This document shows, piece by piece, positions 36,150 to 45,965 of a DNA stretch of 64,000 nt (positions are counted from its first letter, which is position 1; every line of letters begins with the position of its first letter). This DNA is from G965212005 sp965212005. Lineage in GTDB: Bacteria; Pseudomonadota; Gammaproteobacteria; Porifericomitales; Porifericomitaceae. The notes under the pieces are model-generated. The model was given only the letters and a program-made list of their open reading frames with translations, did not search any database and was not told where the DNA came from. The translations under genes and the position numbers were made by a program. The stretch covers positions 992,001-1,056,000 of the forward strand of contig OZ243038.1 in the NCBI GenBank assembly GCA_965212005.1, in the 5' to 3' direction.

Positions 36150-36475
36150 TGATCCGCACACCCTCTCCCGTCTCTCGTCAGGCTCTTGCGGCGCTTCCCG
36201 ATACGCATGACGCACCGGACGGGTCCAGCCCGCGCAAGGCCGGCGCACCCCCGCCCGGCGAGAAACCGGTACTGAAACGTCATCCCTGTTGGCGGGACGG
36301 GGATTTTCGGCTCATCCTCTGCCCGGGCGGGGCGAAAACCCAGGCCAGTCCGTTCCGGTTCGGCCCGCGGATGCCATCCGGCAGGGGTAGCAGAAAGGCA
36401 GGTGCTTCTGTATACTGGATCTATCGGTGGGTCGTTCCGGGAAGCCTGACTTATACGTCCGAACCGTAAAGGTAC
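36150..36475. other. tRNA-Leu to nuoA spacer
   Basis: No gene is supported. The stretch is GC-rich and holds no convincing promoter boxes. It leads into the hairpin at 36476-36499. Confidence 0.4.
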
Positions 36476-36499
36476 GCACTTGGCAAACGGGCCAAGTGC
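36476..36499 (+). promoter_or_regulatory. 9-bp hairpin just upstream of nuoA
   Basis: GCACTTGGC (36476-36484) pairs perfectly with GCCAAGTGC (36491-36499) around AAACGG. It ends 18 bases before the nuoA ATG, so it would sit next to the ribosome site in the nuo leader. No T-run follows. Confidence 0.55.
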
Positions 36500-36517
36500 C
36501 CATACACAGAGAACAGC

Positions 36518-36874
36518 ATGCTGGCAGAATATTTTCCCGTACTATTATTTATGGCGGTGGGACTCATTGCAGGAGTGGGCATGCTGGCAGCGGGCCGCCT
36601 GGTGGGGCCGCGCAACCCGGATAACGAAAAGGACTCCCCATACGAGTGCGGCTTCGAGGCATTTGAAGATGCCCGGGGGCGCTTCGACGTACGCTACTAC
36701 CTGGTGGCCATCGTCTTTATTATTTTCGATCTGGAATTCGCTTTCTTCTTTCCCTGGGCGGTAACCCTCAAACAACTTGGGCTAAGCGCGTACGTGGCGA
36801 TGATGATCTTCCTGTTCGTGTTAGTGACAGGCTTCATCTACGAGTGGAAGAAGGGCGCACTGGAGTGGGACTAG
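36518..36874 (+). CDS. nuoA: NADH-quinone oxidoreductase subunit A
   Basis: A 118-residue membrane protein with three hydrophobic helices. ERS-type signature here reads KDSPYECGFEAFEDARGRFD, with the conserved Cys, and YYLVAIVFIIFDLEFAFFFP. It belongs to the membrane arm of complex I near the quinone site. First gene of the nuo operon; nuoB starts 12 bases after it ends. Confidence 0.97.
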   Translation: MLAEYFPVLLFMAVGLIAGVGMLAAGRLVGPRNPDNEKDSPYECGFEAFEDARGRFDVRYYLVAIVFIIFDLEFAFFFPWAVTLKQLGLSAYVAMMIFLFVLVTGFIYEWKKGALEWD

Positions 36875-36886
36875 GTCGGCAATAAC

Positions 36887-37441
36887 ATGACGGCACCGCA
36901 ACGACAAGGCATACCCGGAGCACCGATGCCCATCGGCAGGGGCGCAGGAGCGCGCGTCATACCGGGACTGGACGGACCGCTGCACTCCCGGGGCTACCTG
37001 ACGGCGACAGTGGACGACCTGGTGAACTGGGCCCGCACCGGATCGCTCTGGCCGATGACCTTCGGGCTCGCCTGCTGTGCAGTGGAGATGATGCATGCGG
37101 GCGCGGCACGCTATGACCTGGACCGCTTTGGCGTGATCTTTCGCCCGAGCCCGCGCCAGTCTGACGTGATGATTGTTGCAGGAACCCTGGTAAACAAGAT
37201 GGCACCCGCACTGCGCAAAGTGTATGACCAGATGTCCGAACCGCGCTGGGTGATCTCAATGGGATCCTGCGCCAATGGAGGCGGCTACTACCATTATTCC
37301 TACTCGGTGGTACGCGGCTGCGACCGGATCGTGCCAGTGGACATCTACGTGCCCGGCTGTCCGCCAACGGCGGAAGCGCTGTTGTTCGGCATCATCCAAC
37401 TGCAAAAGAAGATCCGCCGCACCAACACCATTACCCGTTAA
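36887..37441 (+). CDS. nuoB: NADH-quinone oxidoreductase subunit B
   Basis: A 184-residue protein carrying cluster N2. The 4Fe-4S ligands are C63 and C64 (GLACCAVEMM), C128 (SMGSCANGGG) and C158 (VPGCPPTAEAL). It passes electrons to quinone at the junction of peripheral and membrane arms. The first ~25 residues are less conserved, so ATG codon 14 is another possible start. Confidence 0.98.
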   Translation: MTAPQRQGIPGAPMPIGRGAGARVIPGLDGPLHSRGYLTATVDDLVNWARTGSLWPMTFGLACCAVEMMHAGAARYDLDRFGVIFRPSPRQSDVMIVAGTLVNKMAPALRKVYDQMSEPRWVISMGSCANGGGYYHYSYSVVRGCDRIVPVDIYVPGCPPTAEALLFGIIQLQKKIRRTNTITR

Positions 37442-37448
37442 GGAGATA

Positions 37449-38222
37449 ATGCCAGGTGCGCTCTGGAGAAAAACAAAAATCCGCAGCCATGCACTTGCCC
37501 CGAGTACTATGAGCAGCGCCCACACGGCACCCGGCGAGTTGTTGGAGCAGCTGCAAAAACGTTTCGCCCCCTTACCGGTACAGTGCAGCCCGGGCTTGGA
37601 CATGACACTGCTTGAGTGTCCGCCTTCCTGCCTGCTGGAGGTATGCGAGGCACTTTTCCGGGAACCGGAGTTTTCGTTCGAGCAACTCTCGGACCTTTGC
37701 GGGGTGGACTACTCCACCTACGCGCAGAGCGACTGGGAAACCAACGATGCCACGAACACCGGCTTCAGCCGCGGCGTACGCTGGGGCGAATATCAGGAAA
37801 CCGCACCGAAGACGGACGCGGCAGAACCCAGTCCGAACTACGCGGTGCTCTATCACCTGCTTTCGCTACGCTACAATCGGCGGCTGCGCCTGCGCTGCCG
37901 CCTGCCGGCGGATCCACCGCAAGTTCCCTCGGTAGTGTCGATCTGGAATTCCGCCAACTGGTATGAGCGCGAAGCCTTTGACCTGTTCGGGATCTTGTTC
38001 GACGGGCATCCGGACCTGCGCCGCATCCTGACCGACTACGGCTTTATCGGTCACCCGTTCCGCAAAGACTTCCCGCTGCATGGCAAGGTGGAAGTGCGCT
38101 ATGACCCGAACCAGGGCCGGGTCATATACCAGCCGGTCACCATTGAGAACCGGGTACTCGTGCCGCGAGTGATCCGCAACGACAACCGCTACCTGGCCTC
38201 CGACGAAGAAAACAACCAGTAA
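37449..38222 (+). CDS. nuoC: NADH-quinone oxidoreductase subunit C (separate from D)
   Basis: A 257-residue protein from ATG 37449, which has AAGGAG close upstream; ATG 37509 is an alternative with no ribosome site. WYEREAFDLFGILF, GHPDLRRIL and YGFIGHPFRKDFPL are the 30-kDa subunit signature. It lies in the peripheral arm next to NuoB and NuoD. In Escherichia coli and Pseudomonas C and D are fused; here they are separate, a useful taxonomic hint. Confidence 0.96.
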   Translation: MPGALWRKTKIRSHALAPSTMSSAHTAPGELLEQLQKRFAPLPVQCSPGLDMTLLECPPSCLLEVCEALFREPEFSFEQLSDLCGVDYSTYAQSDWETNDATNTGFSRGVRWGEYQETAPKTDAAEPSPNYAVLYHLLSLRYNRRLRLRCRLPADPPQVPSVVSIWNSANWYEREAFDLFGILFDGHPDLRRILTDYGFIGHPFRKDFPLHGKVEVRYDPNQGRVIYQPVTIENRVLVPRVIRNDNRYLASDEENNQ

Positions 38223-38226
38223 AGCC

Positions 38227-39480
38227 ATGCCGGAACTGTGCAGCATGACAATGAATTTCGGGCCGCAGCACCCCGCCGCGCACGGCGTGCTGCGCCTGGT
38301 CCTGGAGCTTGACGGAGAGGTCATCGTGCGCGCAGATCCGCATATTGGCCTGCTCCACCGGGGCACGGAGAAGCTGGCCGAGAGCAAGCCGTACAATCAA
38401 AGCATCGGTTACATGGACCGCCTTGATTACGTCTCGATGATGTGCAACGAACACGCCTACGTGCTCGCCATCGAGCGGCTGCTTGGCATTGAACCTCCAT
38501 TGCGCGCCCAGTACATACGGGTGATGTTCGATGAGATCACGCGCGTCCTCAACCACCTGATGTGGCTGGGAGCGCACGGCCTGGACATAGGCGCGATGAC
38601 CGTTTTTTTGTATTGTTTCCGCGAACGCGAGGACCTGATGGACTGCTACGAGGCAGTATCCGGCACCCGTATGCATGCGACCTACTACCGCCCCGGAGGC
38701 GTATACCGGGATCTGCCCGGGAAGATGCCGCAATATCAGCCTTCGCCCTGGCTGAACGCGCAGGAAGCCGCCCAACGCAACCAGGGGCGCGAGGGCTCCC
38801 TGCTCGACTTCATCGACGCGTTTACGGCGCGCTTCCCGGCCTGCGTGGACGAATACGAGACGCTGCTCACCGACAACCGCATCTGGAAGCAGCGCACTGT
38901 GGGCATCGGCGTAGTTTCACCGGAACGCGCCCTGCAACTCGGGTTCACCGGACCGATGCTGCGCGGGTCGGGAGTGGAATGGGACCTGCGCAGGAAGCAG
39001 CCTTACGAAGTGTATTCCCGGATGAAATTCGACGTTCCCGTAGGCAAGGAAGGGGATTGTTATGATCGCTACCTGGTGCGCATGCACGAGATGCGCCAAT
39101 CCAACCGCATCGTTAAACAGTGCGTGGATTGGCTGCGCAGGAATCCAGGTCCGGTAACCCTGGAGGATCATAAACTGACGGCGCCGCAACGGGAAGAAAT
39201 GAAGGAAGACATGGAAGCGTTGATACATCACTTCAAGCTGTTCACCGAAGGCTATTGCGTGCCCGAAGGCGAAGTATACGCGGCAGTCGAACATCCTAAA
39301 GGAGAATTCGGCATCTACCTGATCTCCGACGGTGCCAACAAGCCGTACCGGGTGAAGATCCGTGCCGCCGGTTTTGCGCATTTGGCAGCGCTTGACGAGA
39401 TGGTGCGCGGACATATGCTGGCGGACGTGGTTGCCATGATCGGCACTCAGGACGTCGTGTTCGGGGAGATCGACCGCTGA
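38227..39480 (+). CDS. nuoD: NADH-quinone oxidoreductase subunit D
   Basis: A 417-residue 49-kDa subunit. MTMNFGPQHPAAHGVLRLV contains the conserved quinone-site His region, PHIGLLHRGTEKL and RPGGVYRDLP are also typical, and the end DVVFGEIDR matches the family. It forms the quinone cavity with NuoB. Its stop shares one base with the nuoE start. Confidence 0.98.
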   Translation: MPELCSMTMNFGPQHPAAHGVLRLVLELDGEVIVRADPHIGLLHRGTEKLAESKPYNQSIGYMDRLDYVSMMCNEHAYVLAIERLLGIEPPLRAQYIRVMFDEITRVLNHLMWLGAHGLDIGAMTVFLYCFREREDLMDCYEAVSGTRMHATYYRPGGVYRDLPGKMPQYQPSPWLNAQEAAQRNQGREGSLLDFIDAFTARFPACVDEYETLLTDNRIWKQRTVGIGVVSPERALQLGFTGPMLRGSGVEWDLRRKQPYEVYSRMKFDVPVGKEGDCYDRYLVRMHEMRQSNRIVKQCVDWLRRNPGPVTLEDHKLTAPQREEMKEDMEALIHHFKLFTEGYCVPEGEVYAAVEHPKGEFGIYLISDGANKPYRVKIRAAGFAHLAALDEMVRGHMLADVVAMIGTQDVVFGEIDR

Positions 39481-39977
39481 TGCAGTCCGCTCCGCCCGAA
39501 ACCCTGTCCGCCCATGCCCGCGCGGTGATCGACGGCTGGATAAGCCGTTATCCGCCGGGCTGCCAACGCTCCGCCGTGCTCGCCGCGCTGCGTGAGGTGC
39601 AGCATCAAAACGGCGGCTACCTGAGCCGCGGCCTGATGGACGCGGTGGGCGAATACCTGAAACTTTCTCCGATCGAAGTCTACGAGGTGGCCAGTTTCTA
39701 CTCCATGTTCGAGACCAAGCGAGTCGGACGCCATAGCGTTTCAGTGTGTACCAATATCTCCTGCATGCTGCGCGGCGCTGATGAACTGGTGGCGCACGTT
39801 GAGAAACGCCTGGGGATCAAAACCGGCGAGTCAACCGCGGACGGACGCATCCACCTCAAGCGCGAAGAAGAATGCCTGGCCGCCTGCTGCGGGGCACCGA
39901 TGATGATGGTGGATCACAAGTACTACGAGAATCTCACCCCTGATCGGATGGATGAGATCCTGAATCAACTGGATTAA
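39480..39977 (+). CDS. nuoE: NADH-quinone oxidoreductase subunit E
   Basis: A 165-residue 24-kDa subunit with the thioredoxin-like 2Fe-2S domain (N1a). Ligands lie in VSVCTNISCML and EECLAACCGAPMM. YPPGCQRSAVLAALREVQ is the typical helical start. It joins NuoF in the NADH-oxidising module. Overlaps nuoD by one base (TGATG). Confidence 0.97.
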   Translation: MQSAPPETLSAHARAVIDGWISRYPPGCQRSAVLAALREVQHQNGGYLSRGLMDAVGEYLKLSPIEVYEVASFYSMFETKRVGRHSVSVCTNISCMLRGADELVAHVEKRLGIKTGESTADGRIHLKREEECLAACCGAPMMMVDHKYYENLTPDRMDEILNQLD

Positions 39978-39982
39978 AACTC

Positions 39983-41284
39983 ATGCCCGACTCACTCAAC
40001 CGCGTTTGCTACCGAACCTTGAGCTCGGACCAGCCCTGGTCAATGGACAGCTATCTTAAAGAGGGAGGATACCAGGCTTGGTCACGTATCCTGCGTGAGC
40101 AGGTAGAACCGGCCAAAGTGATCGAGGAGGTAAAACAGTCCGGCCTGCGCGGGCGCGGCGGAGCCGGGTTTCCAACCGGGATCAAGTGGAGTTTCATGGT
40201 CCCGCAACCCTCTCCTAAATACGTAGTCTGCAACTCCGATGAGAGCGAGCCTGGCACCTGCAAGGATCGGGACATTCTGCGTTACAACCCGCATGCCCTG
40301 GTAGAAGGCATGGCGATCGCCTGCTATGCCATGGGCACGGAAACGGGCTACAACTACGTCCGCGGCGAATTCATGGACGAGCCATATACGCGCTTTGAGG
40401 AAGCATTGCGCGAAGCTTACGCGGCCGGGTACCTGGGCAAGAACGTCCTGGGAACGAAGGTCGACGTAAACATCCACGCCACTTTAGGCGCCGGAGCCTA
40501 TATTTGCGGAGAAGAGACCGCCCTGTTGGAATCGCTGGAAGGTAAAAAAGGCCTGCCGCGCTTCAAACCCCCGTTTCCGGCCCATTACGGACTCTACGGG
40601 CGACCTACCACCATCAACAACACTGAGACCTATGCCTCGGTACCGAGCATCATGCTGGAAGGCGCCCAGTGGTTTGCCGACCTGGGCACCACGAACAGCG
40701 GCGGCACCAAGTGTTTCTCGGTCAGCGGACATGTAAACAATCCGGGCAATTTCGAGGTGTCCCTGGGCATCCCTTTCCGCGATTTGCTGGAATTGGCCGG
40801 AGGAATGCGCAACGGCAGAAAACTCAAGGCCGTGATCCCGGGAGGCTCTTCAGTCCCGGTGGTGCGCGCAGAGACTATGATGGAAGTGACGATGGATTAT
40901 GACTCCCTGACCAAGGCCGGCTCCATGCTTGGGTCAGGAGCGGTGATTGTGATGGACGAAGGCACCTGCATGGTACAGGTGCTGCACCGGATCTCCCGTT
41001 TCTACTACGCCGAGTCCTGCGGGCAATGTACGCCGTGCCGGGAAGGCACCGGCTGGCTGTACCGCATGCTCGGGCGCATCCTGAACGGCGAGGGACAGGC
41101 CGGAGACCTGGAAAAACTGGACAGCATCGCCTCCAAGATCGAGGGACACACCATCTGCGCCCTGGGAGAGGCGGCTGCCTGGCCGGTGCGCAGTTTTATC
41201 CGCGAGTTTCGGGAAGAATTTGTACACTATATTGAACACAATGGACACAGCATGGTGCAGGCAGCAGACGGGGCCGCAGCCTGA
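39983..41284 (+). CDS. nuoF: NADH-quinone oxidoreductase subunit F (NADH-binding)
   Basis: A 433-residue 51-kDa subunit. GRGGAGFPTGIKWSFM is the NADH/FMN glycine-rich loop, GAGAYICGEETALLESLEG the FMN site, and ESCGQCTPCREGT plus a later Cys in GHTICALG bind the N3 4Fe-4S cluster. It takes hydride from NADH. Six bases separate it from nuoE. Confidence 0.98.
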   Translation: MPDSLNRVCYRTLSSDQPWSMDSYLKEGGYQAWSRILREQVEPAKVIEEVKQSGLRGRGGAGFPTGIKWSFMVPQPSPKYVVCNSDESEPGTCKDRDILRYNPHALVEGMAIACYAMGTETGYNYVRGEFMDEPYTRFEEALREAYAAGYLGKNVLGTKVDVNIHATLGAGAYICGEETALLESLEGKKGLPRFKPPFPAHYGLYGRPTTINNTETYASVPSIMLEGAQWFADLGTTNSGGTKCFSVSGHVNNPGNFEVSLGIPFRDLLELAGGMRNGRKLKAVIPGGSSVPVVRAETMMEVTMDYDSLTKAGSMLGSGAVIVMDEGTCMVQVLHRISRFYYAESCGQCTPCREGTGWLYRMLGRILNGEGQAGDLEKLDSIASKIEGHTICALGEAAAWPVRSFIREFREEFVHYIEHNGHSMVQAADGAAA

Positions 41285-41326
41285 AGGCTGCCTGCCGGAC
41301 CAAGGCGCAGCAGGAAGGATGCAGAG

Positions 41327-43720
41327 ATGAGCGGCAGGAAAGACAGCACGGCCGAGACGGTACAGATCGAGGTGGACGGTCACTCGTTGCAGGTTCCCAA
41401 GGGAGTCATGCTGATCGAGGTTACCGATCGGCACGGTATTTACGTGCCGCGTTTTTGCTACCACACGCATCTTTCGGTGGCGGCGAATTGCCGCATGTGC
41501 CTGGTGGAAGTAGAGAAAGCCCCTAAACCCCTGCCCGCCTGCGCCACCCCGGTAAACGAGGGCATGCGCGTACAGACCCGCTCCAAGCTGGCACTGGAGG
41601 CACAGCGCGCGGTCATGGAATTCCTGTTGATCAATCACCCTTTGGACTGCCCGATTTGCGACCAGGGGGGCGAATGCGAGCTGCAGGACCTGGCGATGGG
41701 CTTTGGCCGTAGTATCTCCCGCTACCAGGAGCGCAAGCGCGTGGTTCGCGACCGGGACGTCGGTCCCCTGGTACAGACCGATATGACCCGCTGCATTCAC
41801 TGTACCCGATGCGTGCGCTTCGGTGAGGAGGTCGCCGGCCTGCGCGAGTTGGGGGCGTTGGGCCGCGGTGAGCACATGGAGATCGGCACCTACGTTGAGC
41901 ACAGCATGGTCTCTGAACTCTCCGGCAACATCATCGATCTGTGCCCGGTGGGCGCATTAACCTCCAAGCCCTTCCGCTACTCCGCCCGTACCTGGGAGAT
42001 GCAGTCGCACAACGCCGTTTCCCCGCACGACGCAGTCGGATCCAATCTCTGCCTGCACGTGCACGGCAACCGCGTGAAGCGGGTGGTACCGGCACAAAAC
42101 GAGGCAATTAACGAAGTTTGGCTGGCGGATCGGGATCGGTTCAGCTACCAGGGACTCTACAGTGAGGATCGCCTGATGAGTCCCATGATCCGCCAAAATG
42201 ACCGCTTGGTTGAGGTCGATTGGGCCGTCGCGCTGGATCACCTGGCGGCGCTGCTGCAGCGACTGTGCCAACAGCATGGTCCGGCGGCATTGGGCGCGCT
42301 GTCATCCCCTTCGGCCACCTTGGAGGAACACTTCCTGCTACAACGCCTGGTCCGCGGCCTGGGCTCGGCCAACGTGGATCACCGGCTGCGCCAAGCGGAC
42401 TTCTCCGCTCCGGAACAAGACCCGCTGTTCCCCTGGCTGGGCTGCACAATCGCCGGGCTGGAATGCGCTGACGCTGTATTACTGGTGGGCAGTGATCCAC
42501 GCAAGGAGCAGCCATTATTGAATCACCGTTTGCGCAAGGCCGCCCGGAGTGGCGGCGCGATCATGGCTATCAACGCGACAGACTACGAGTTTAACTATGA
42601 TCTGCACGATAAGATCATCGTACCGCCCAGCGCGCTGCCCTGCGCCCTGGGCGGTGTGCTGCGGGCCTTGTTGGAGTTGGCTCCCTCAGCCTCCCCGAAA
42701 AGCCTGGCCATGCTCAAAGAACTGTCGGTGGACGAGGCCCAGCGCCGCATCGCCCAACGGCTGCATGAGGGCAAGCAGGCCGGCATTCTGCTGGGCGCAA
42801 GTGCCTCGGCGCACCCTTCCTTTTCCCTGCTGCGGCAACTGGCCGGCCTGGCATCTCGGGTCAGCCAGAGTTTCCTGGGTTATTTGCCCATGGGGGCAAA
42901 CAGTGCCGGTGCCTGCCTGGCAGGTGCCCTGCCGCATCGTGGCCCGTTGGGAAGCGCTGCAGACCCGGTGGGGCTGGACGTCCGGGAGATGCTCAAACAA
43001 CCCCTGCCCGGGTACTTGTTTTTAGGGATCGATCCGGAACTCGATTGCCTGGATGGCGGCGCAGCCCAGCACGCCGTGCAAAACTCTGAGTTGGCAGTTT
43101 TTCTGAGTGCCTGGCGCAGTCCCCTGGCACAGGAGCACGCACGGATCCTGTTGCCCATCGCACAATTTGCCGAGACCGGCGGCACCCTTGTCAACTTGGA
43201 GGGCACGGTGCAACACTTCAAGGCCGCAGTACCACCGCCCGGCGAAGCCCGGCCCGCCTGGAAGATACTGCGCGCATTGGGTGACCGCCTGGGGCTGGAG
43301 GGATTCGATTTTCAGCACCACTCGGAAATTACCAAACTGCTGGAGCCGACGTTGAGCGCAGCCAATGCTGATAACAAGGCAGACTGGGGCCTGGGAAAAA
43401 AGATCCAGCCCCCCCGCGCCAATGGTTTCGAGCGCTGCGGAGAAGCAGCCATGTACGCGGTGGACGCACTGGTCAGGCATGCCGACGCGCTGCAACGGCA
43501 GCCCGACGCCGGTGATGGAAGCGTGCGCTTGTCCCCGGATTTAATCGCCCGCCTGCAGTTGAAGGATCGGGTACGCATCCGCCAGGGAACGGCAGAGTTG
43601 GTATTGTCAGTGACTGCCGATGCGCGGATTCCGCCAAGCTGTGCGCACGTGCAGATCGCACAGCGCACAACCCTCGCCCTGGGCCCGTGCCACGGCCCGG
43701 TGGAATTGGAGCTGCCCTGA
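41327..43720 (+). CDS. nuoG: NADH-quinone oxidoreductase subunit G
   Basis: A 797-residue protein. The N-terminus has the 2Fe-2S ligands (PRFCYHTH, NCRMCLVEV, LPACATPV), then DCPICDQGGECELQD, the His-ligated cluster region and CIHCTRCVRF for the 4Fe-4S clusters. The rest is a molybdopterin-oxidoreductase-like fold that has lost the cofactor. It passes electrons from NuoF towards NuoI. Length is usual for the family. Confidence 0.97.
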   Translation: MSGRKDSTAETVQIEVDGHSLQVPKGVMLIEVTDRHGIYVPRFCYHTHLSVAANCRMCLVEVEKAPKPLPACATPVNEGMRVQTRSKLALEAQRAVMEFLLINHPLDCPICDQGGECELQDLAMGFGRSISRYQERKRVVRDRDVGPLVQTDMTRCIHCTRCVRFGEEVAGLRELGALGRGEHMEIGTYVEHSMVSELSGNIIDLCPVGALTSKPFRYSARTWEMQSHNAVSPHDAVGSNLCLHVHGNRVKRVVPAQNEAINEVWLADRDRFSYQGLYSEDRLMSPMIRQNDRLVEVDWAVALDHLAALLQRLCQQHGPAALGALSSPSATLEEHFLLQRLVRGLGSANVDHRLRQADFSAPEQDPLFPWLGCTIAGLECADAVLLVGSDPRKEQPLLNHRLRKAARSGGAIMAINATDYEFNYDLHDKIIVPPSALPCALGGVLRALLELAPSASPKSLAMLKELSVDEAQRRIAQRLHEGKQAGILLGASASAHPSFSLLRQLAGLASRVSQSFLGYLPMGANSAGACLAGALPHRGPLGSAADPVGLDVREMLKQPLPGYLFLGIDPELDCLDGGAAQHAVQNSELAVFLSAWRSPLAQEHARILLPIAQFAETGGTLVNLEGTVQHFKAAVPPPGEARPAWKILRALGDRLGLEGFDFQHHSEITKLLEPTLSAANADNKADWGLGKKIQPPRANGFERCGEAAMYAVDALVRHADALQRQPDAGDGSVRLSPDLIARLQLKDRVRIRQGTAELVLSVTADARIPPSCAHVQIAQRTTLALGPCHGPVELELP

Positions 43721-43754
43721 GGCGCGTGCCGTTTTGGACGCTTTCCTGGAACCC

Positions 43755-44807
43755 ATGATCGCCTGGCTATTCCCGCAGCCCTGGCAAAGCCACGCGCTGC
43801 TGACGGTCTCGATTCTGCTTCAGATCACGCTGATCATGGTGCCGTTGATGCTGTGCGTGGCCTACCTGACTTACGCGGAGCGCAAGATCATCGGTTACAT
43901 GCAGTGCCGGCTGGGGCCTAACCGGGTAGGGCCGGCGGGACTGCTACAGCCGATCGCCGACGGACTCAAGCTGCTCCTGAAGGAGATCGTGATCCCGCGA
44001 GGCGCCAGTAAGACCTTGTTTGTCATGGCGCCGGTACTTTCCCTGGCCCCGGCACTGGCCGCCTGGGCGGTAATTCCGTTCGGGGACGAAATGGTGCTGG
44101 CCGATATAAACGCGGGGCTGCTCTACGTGTTGGCACTGACCTCGCTGACGGTCTACGGAATCATCATCGCCGGCTGGGCTTCCAACTCCAAGTACGCTTT
44201 CCTGGGAGCAATGCGCTCGGCAGCGCAGATCGTTTCCTACGAGATCGCCATGGGTTTTGCATTGGTCAGCGTGCTGATCGCTGCCGGCAGCTTGAACCTG
44301 GGAGACATTGTACGCGCCCAGCAAGGCAGCATTCTGCACTGGTTCTGGCTGCCACTGCTGCCACTGTTCCTGATCTATTTCATATCCGGCGTAGCGGAGA
44401 CCAACCGAGCGCCTTTCGACGTGGCCGAGGGTGAATCGGAGATCGTTGCCGGCTTTCACGTGGAATACAGCGGCATGGGCTTTTCCATCTTTTTTCTAGC
44501 GGAATATGCCAACATGATCCTGATCGCCATGTTATGCGCATTGCTGTTCTTCGGCGGCTGGCTGTCTCCGTTCGCCGGCATACCGCTGCTGCAAGGACTG
44601 TTTGCCTGGGTGCCCGGCCTGGTCTGGCTGTTTGCCAAGAGCGCCGTGTTCCTGTTCTGTTTCCTGTGGCTGAGGGCGACTTTCCCCCGCTACCGCTATG
44701 ATCAGATCATGCGGCTGGGCTGGAAAGTATTTATCCCCATTACCATCGCCTGGCTGGTGCTGGCGGGGCTGATGGCGACTTTGCGAGTGCCTCCCTGGTT
44801 TGATTGA
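43755..44807 (+). CDS. nuoH: NADH-quinone oxidoreductase subunit H
   Basis: About 350 residues from ATG 43755; a TTG at 43734 with a GAGGCG site is another possible start. Eight or more membrane helices. YAERKIIGYMQCRLGPNRVG and AETNRAPFDVAEGESEIVAG are the ND1 signatures that line the quinone channel. Its stop overlaps a possible TTG start of nuoI. Confidence 0.97.
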   Translation: MIAWLFPQPWQSHALLTVSILLQITLIMVPLMLCVAYLTYAERKIIGYMQCRLGPNRVGPAGLLQPIADGLKLLLKEIVIPRGASKTLFVMAPVLSLAPALAAWAVIPFGDEMVLADINAGLLYVLALTSLTVYGIIIAGWASNSKYAFLGAMRSAAQIVSYEIAMGFALVSVLIAAGSLNLGDIVRAQQGSILHWFWLPLLPLFLIYFISGVAETNRAPFDVAEGESEIVAGFHVEYSGMGFSIFFLAEYANMILIAMLCALLFFGGWLSPFAGIPLLQGLFAWVPGLVWLFAKSAVFLFCFLWLRATFPRYRYDQIMRLGWKVFIPITIAWLVLAGLMATLRVPPWFD

Positions 44808-44812
44808 AGCGA

Positions 44813-45304
44813 ATGCTGAAGAAAATACAGAGTTACCTGGGCAGCCTGCTGCTGATTGAGCTGATCAAGGGCCTTCGGTTGACGGGCCGGCGCCTGTTCA
44901 GCCGCAAGGTCACCGTTCGCTACCCGGAGGAACAGACCCCGCAGTCACCCCGCTTTCGCGGCCTGCACGCCTTGCGCCGCTACCCGAACGGAGAAGAGCG
45001 CTGCATTGCCTGCAAACTGTGTGAGGCAGTGTGCCCGGCGGTGGCGATTACCATTGAATCCGAGCGGCGCGCCGACGGCAGCCGGCGCACCACCCGCTAC
45101 GACATCGATCTGACCAAGTGTATTTTCTGCGGCCTCTGCGAGGAGTCCTGCCCAGTGGATTCCATTGTAGAGACGCGCATATTTGAATATCACGGCGAGC
45201 AGCGTGGGGATCTCCTGATGACCAAGGAACGCCTGCTGAAAGTAGGCGACCAAGCGGAATCCCAGATCGCCGCGGACCGGGCCGAAGACGCCGTCTACCG
45301 CTGA
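44813..45304 (+). CDS. nuoI: NADH-quinone oxidoreductase subunit I
   Basis: A 163-residue protein from ATG 44813 (or 166 from TTG 44804). Two ferredoxin motifs, CIACKLCEAVCP and CIFCGLCEESCP, bind clusters N6a and N6b. HALRRYPNGEERC precedes the first. It links NuoG to NuoB in the electron path. Confidence 0.97.
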   Translation: MLKKIQSYLGSLLLIELIKGLRLTGRRLFSRKVTVRYPEEQTPQSPRFRGLHALRRYPNGEERCIACKLCEAVCPAVAITIESERRADGSRRTTRYDIDLTKCIFCGLCEESCPVDSIVETRIFEYHGEQRGDLLMTKERLLKVGDQAESQIAADRAEDAVYR

Positions 45305-45367
45305 GTCGCGCGTGCCGGGTCACACATCCGCGACGCACCGCCTGGTGGGAGACAGGAGGGACGCTAC

Positions 45368-45961
45368 ATGACGCTGGAGCCCTTTGCCTTCTACCTGTTT
45401 GCCTCCGCCCTGTTGATTTCCGGTTTGATGGTGATTCTGCTGCGCAATCCGGTGCACGCGGTCTTGTCTTTAGTCCTGGCGTTTTTCTCCAGTGCCGGGC
45501 TGTGGATGATGCTGCACGCCGAGTTCCTGGCCATTTTACTGGTACTGATCTACGTGGGAGCGGTCATGGTGCTGTTTTTGTTCGTAGTGATGATGCTGGA
45601 CATAAACCTGGCAGTGCTGCGCGAAGGTTTTATCCGCTACCTGCCGGTCGGCGCCACGGTTGCCGTACTGATGGCTACCGGCATGATTTTCCTGTTGCTG
45701 CAAAGCGGGGCCAGCGAAGTGCCGCCGGTGCCTGGAGTTGCCGACGAGGCCAGCAACGTGCAGCAGATCGGCGAATTGCTCTTCACCGAATACCTGTACC
45801 CTTTCGAGATTGCCGGAGCGCTGCTGCTGCTTGCGATCCTGGCGGTCATTTCCATGACCGAGCGCGGCCTGGGATCGAAAAAGTCGCAGGATCCAGCCTG
45901 GCAGGTACAAGCCCGTCCCGAAGATCGGATTCGCCTGGTGTCCATGGACTCGGAGTCTTAG
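45368..45961 (+). CDS. nuoJ: NADH-quinone oxidoreductase subunit J
   Basis: A 197-residue protein with five hydrophobic helices and a good AGGAGG site upstream. RNPVHAVLSLVLAFFSSAG and the ND6-type helix ILLVLIYVGAVMVLFLFVVM are clear. It is part of the proton-pumping membrane arm. Confidence 0.97.
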   Translation: MTLEPFAFYLFASALLISGLMVILLRNPVHAVLSLVLAFFSSAGLWMMLHAEFLAILLVLIYVGAVMVLFLFVVMMLDINLAVLREGFIRYLPVGATVAVLMATGMIFLLLQSGASEVPPVPGVADEASNVQQIGELLFTEYLYPFEIAGALLLLAILAVISMTERGLGSKKSQDPAWQVQARPEDRIRLVSMDSES

Positions 45962-45965
45962 TCCG

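Noticed and set aside
40934..41902. 322-codon frame opposite nuoF/nuoG
   Set aside because: Antisense shadow spanning two real genes and their spacer.
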